From assembly GCA_002455655.1 (NCBI GenBank), contig DKLF01000044.1, forward strand, positions 1-60,361: a stretch of 60,361 nt of DNA. The letters run 5' to 3'. Shown here in pieces: positions 57,993 to 60,361 of this stretch. Every line of letters begins with the position of its first letter. Positions within the stretch are counted from its first letter, which is position 1. This DNA comes from Oscillibacter sp. UBA6647 (GTDB taxonomy: Bacteria > Bacillota > Clostridia > Oscillospirales > Oscillospiraceae). The position numbers and the translations under genes are program-made. Under the pieces are notes generated by a model, which had not been told where the DNA came from, searched no databases, and saw only the letters and a program-made list of their open reading frames with translations.

Positions 57993-59309
57993 CTATAAAG
58001 AAAACGTTGAAAAGCTTCTGGCCGCAATGGTGGCCATGGCGGTAAACACGGAATCGGTGTAAGACACCTCGAACTCGTCACCCGGGCAGCTAAGCGTCCT
58101 TCGGATGCTGAGCAGGCCCAGTCCTCCCTCCTGTTTACGGGACAAAAGCTCCCCGCCGAATTTGCGGACCTGCCCATCAAAAGAATTTTCCACCAACAGC
58201 TTCAGATCGTTGCCATCCCACCGACAGCAGATGCGGATAAAGCGAGGTCCGGTAAACCGTCGGCAGGCATCCAGCGCGTTTTCTAGAAGGTTGCCGATCA
58301 CGATACACAGCGTCAGATCGTCAATAGAAATGCTTTCCGGCAGGTCCAGATATGTCTTCAGAGGTACCTGATTTTCCCGGCATCTGCCCGAAAACTCCTG
58401 CAAAAGACCATTCACAGCCTGATTCTGGCAAAATGTCTGCGTAGCGGTGTTGTCCAGCTCTTTTTGCAGGTCGTGAAGATACCGGGACTGTGCATCTCGG
58501 TCCATACCCTGCAAAGCGTGAATATGATGGCGAAAATCGTGGCGAATAATCCGAACCTGCTCAATATAATCCAGTATCTGATGATAGTGCTCCTGCTGCT
58601 GATACAGAATCCGTTTTGCAACCTCCAGCTCCTCGGTCATTTTCCTGCGCTCCATCAGCTCCAGAATGCTGTTTAAAATCAGGACATACAGCCCGACAAT
58701 CATACTGCAAAGAACAAAGAAAAATGCGACGGCGCCAAACCCTCCCACGTCCAATGCGGAGCTTGAAAAAATGGTTTTGGTCCCCACAAACAGAAGAAGC
58801 AGGGAAACCGTGGGGTAAGCAAGCAGAAGTGTGGAGGCTCGGACAGATAGTTCCGTGAACAATCGCCTTACAGCCTCCTTCATCCAAAGGCGAACCCCCA
58901 GATAAAATCCGAATGCCGACAGAGCGGAGACGATCACACAGATTTGAGAGTAGGTAAGCTCTGTTCTGCCCAGCAAGGCCCATGCAATCAATTCATTTAA
59001 AGAGGCGGAGAGCACCGCAAACAGCCAGGCCGACAGATAGAGGAAGGCTTTTTCCAATAAACTGCCCTGAAAAAGCAGCAGAAGAATGAGGAAATAGAGA
59101 AAAGAGAACAGCCCCTGAAAAACCATAAAAACACTGTCGGGAATGTGAAACAAGATTTGCAGAAAGGTCATAATGACCCACAGATAAACCGAGATACTGG
59201 CAATATTCTCCCGGCTTTTGACCTTCGGCTCCAGACGCACAAACACCGGCATCATCCGCACTGACAGCGTAATCAGATTGAGAAAGATTCGGCAGGCTTC
59301 ATCATTCAT
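57993..59309 (-). CDS. AgrC-like sensor histidine kinase (GHKL)
   Basis: A 438-aa membrane kinase. About six to seven transmembrane segments fill residues 10-215, followed by a coiled-coil linker, the phospho-acceptor His in IIRHDFRHHIHAL near residue 257, the N box in CIVIGNLLENALDACR near 330 and the G box in GGLGLLSIRRTL near 405. This is the layout of AgrC/VirS-type peptide sensors. The ATG at 59309 has a GGTGAG site and lies 5 nt after the response-regulator stop; a longer frame into that gene is rejected. No AgrB/AgrD peptide genes are nearby. Confidence 0.92.
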   Translation of the reverse strand: MNDEACRIFLNLITLSVRMMPVFVRLEPKVKSRENIASISVYLWVIMTFLQILFHIPDSVFMVFQGLFSFLYFLILLLLFQGSLLEKAFLYLSAWLFAVLSASLNELIAWALLGRTELTYSQICVIVSALSAFGFYLGVRLWMKEAVRRLFTELSVRASTLLLAYPTVSLLLLFVGTKTIFSSSALDVGGFGAVAFFFVLCSMIVGLYVLILNSILELMERRKMTEELEVAKRILYQQQEHYHQILDYIEQVRIIRHDFRHHIHALQGMDRDAQSRYLHDLQKELDNTATQTFCQNQAVNGLLQEFSGRCRENQVPLKTYLDLPESISIDDLTLCIVIGNLLENALDACRRFTGPRFIRICCRWDGNDLKLLVENSFDGQVRKFGGELLSRKQEGGLGLLSIRRTLSCPGDEFEVSYTDSVFTAMATIAARSFSTFSL

Positions 59310-59314
59310 AGAGC

Positions 59315-60022
59315 TCACCTGAGCCGGTGGCGGTAAAATGCCGCCTTGCTCTGCCGATAATAATTCCGGGAAATAGGCGCCACCATGCTTTGGCGAAGGA
59401 GAAACTCGTTTGGCTCCATCTGTTCCACACTGTCCAAATTCACAAGATAGCTCTGATGGCACCGGAGAAACTGTGGATATCCCGCCAGACACCGCTCCAA
59501 ATCTCCCAGCTTGTGGGTGATTGGAAATCGTTCTCCACTGCACAGTGTGACATAAACCTGATGCAGGCGGCTTTCAAAATAAGCCACCTTTTCCAGCCGA
59601 AGCTCCAGCGGAACGCGATTGCGGATGACCTGAATGGAGGCCGTGCGTCGCTCAAAGTGCTCTTTCAGCACCCGGTTCATTGTCTCTTCAAAGGCGGACT
59701 GCTGTATGGGTTTGAGAACAAAGCCCGCCGCACGGACACTGTATCCCTCCACCGCCGACTCCAGCGAGGAGGTCACGAAAATGATGACCGGGTCGTCTTC
59801 CCGTTTCCGGAGCGTCCGGGCAGTTTCAAAGCCGGACATCTGCGGCATCATCACATCAAAAAAATACAGATCATAGCATTTTTCCGCAGTTAAAAACTGG
59901 GCTCCGCTTTGGAAGGTGTCAATCTCCGCCGGCAGATTCCGAAGACTGAAAAAGTCTGAGACATAGCGGGACAGGCGGCGGCATTCCGCAGCGTCGTCAT
60001 CACACACGGCAATTTGAAACAT
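59315..60022 (-). CDS. LytTR-family response regulator (AgrA-like)
   Basis: A 235-aa response regulator with a receiver domain (IAVCDDDAAECRRL at the start, phospho-acceptor Asp in YDLYFFDVMMPQMSGFE near residue 56, conserved Lys in GFVLKPIQQ near 104) and a C-terminal LytTR DNA-binding domain (about 130-230, with LEKVAYFESRLHQVYV and FLRCHQSYLVNLDSV). It pairs with the AgrC-like kinase immediately downstream. Targets are unknown; the relic-rich neighbourhood gives no hint. Confidence 0.93.
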   Translation of the reverse strand: MFQIAVCDDDAAECRRLSRYVSDFFSLRNLPAEIDTFQSGAQFLTAEKCYDLYFFDVMMPQMSGFETARTLRKREDDPVIIFVTSSLESAVEGYSVRAAGFVLKPIQQSAFEETMNRVLKEHFERRTASIQVIRNRVPLELRLEKVAYFESRLHQVYVTLCSGERFPITHKLGDLERCLAGYPQFLRCHQSYLVNLDSVEQMEPNEFLLRQSMVAPISRNYYRQSKAAFYRHRLR

Positions 60023-60112
60023 CCATATCCCTCCCAGAAAGAAGTCCGCCAGAGCAATTCGCCCGAAAGCCTTTTAAATTGAAAACGACTGCTACACCAA
60101 GGCATTGACTTC

Positions 60113-60136
60113 ACCGCCCGTACAGGCGGTTTTTTA
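60113..60136 (+). terminator. Orphan plus-strand terminator
   Basis: A 6-bp GC stem (60113-60118 with 60125-60130) followed by six T residues. There is no plus-strand gene before it, so it may mark the 3' end of a lost gene or an unannotated RNA. Confidence 0.6.
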
Positions 60137-60361
60137 TATTTTATTGAATAATAATAATCTGGCAGTCAAGAGGCAGGGATACGATATACGGAGAAGTCTC
60201 ATAGAAGTGTTCATCATATTTGGTAGCCTTTTTACAGAAGTGGAGGTTTATCTCACAGTAATGAGATGCTACATTAGTGTTATAGCAGCAGGACTGGGGG
60301 AGCAGGCAGGCTCTGTATCCTTGCACAGCCCGTAAAGTCCTTAAAAGGAGTCCTGCTAACA
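60137..60361. other. Right-hand end of window, no gene recognised
   Basis: An AT-rich stretch. A 61-codon minus-strand frame (60141-60326) and a plus-strand frame beginning near 60105 show no family features or ribosome binding sites. The promoter of the response-regulator/kinase pair probably lies left of 60113. Confidence 0.4.

Noticed and set aside
1..60361. CRISPR array, rRNA or tRNA genes
   Set aside because: No regularly spaced direct repeats, rRNA segments or cloverleaf-type sequences were noticed on either strand.

Overview
The window looks like a chromosomal segment of a gut-type Clostridia, most likely Oscillospiraceae-like. The reasons are a SCIFF peptide with its radical-SAM maturase, DUF3846 and DUF6809 proteins, IS5 and IS21 family elements, AGGAGG-type ribosome binding sites and moderate-to-high GC. 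No rRNA, tRNA or CRISPR array was seen.

Layout. (1) 1-6000: an accessory, mobile-element-like block, mostly minus strand. It holds small DUF proteins, a 771-aa membrane/coiled-coil protein, an XRE regulator, and a tightly coupled pair of an amidoligase with six CxxC motifs and a class-II glutamine amidotransferase. (2) 6611-7751: an IS5-family element with terminal inverted repeats, a 4-bp target duplication and a frameshifted transposase. (3) 7775-34931: a 27-kb plus-strand surface-glycan operon starting from a good promoter just right of the IS. It has four GT2 glycosyltransferases, a flippase fused in frame to a GT39-type membrane transferase, a second GT39-like protein ending in a tetrapeptide repeat, a second flippase, CDP-3,6-dideoxyhexose genes (rfbF, rfbG, rfbH, a reductase, an epimerase), and a legionaminic-acid-like nonulosonate block (legB, a ThDP enzyme, two Gfo/Idh oxidoreductases, an SDR, legC, a CBS-nucleotidyltransferase, a formyltransferase, neuB, neuC). 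No CMP-nonulosonate synthetase, polymerase or initiating transferase is present. (4) 34907-36629: decayed IS21 and recombinase relics and a gene-poor stretch. (5) 36630-39596: an Orn/Lys/Arg-decarboxylase-family enzyme, scfB and scfA on the minus strand. (6) 39852-46121: a polyamine operon (arginine decarboxylase, spermidine synthase, agmatinase-like ureohydrolase, an aspartokinase-like fragment, carboxy(nor)spermidine dehydrogenase and decarboxylase) preceded by a promoter, a structured leader and an intrinsic terminator 12 nt before the first start codon. (7) 46325-56833: a DeoR regulator divergent from an NhaC-type antiporter, mtnK, mtnA, a 2-hydroxyacid dehydrogenase, an FGGY kinase, a class-II aldolase, an Fe-alcohol dehydrogenase and a methionine gamma-lyase-like enzyme. 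(8) 56936-60361: an IS21 relic, a small Zn-finger/HTH protein and an AgrC/AgrA-like two-component pair.

How the genes fit together. The glycan operon should supply at least two unusual sugars, a CDP-activated 3,6-dideoxyhexose and an N-formylated legionaminic-type nonulosonate, plus the transferases and flippases that use them. The polyamine operon would produce 5'-methylthioadenosine through spermidine synthase. The adjacent kinase, isomerase, aldolase and alcohol dehydrogenase match the 'DHAP shunt' for methylthioribose or 5-deoxyribose, so the two operons may be metabolically linked. All functions are inferred from sequence reading only.
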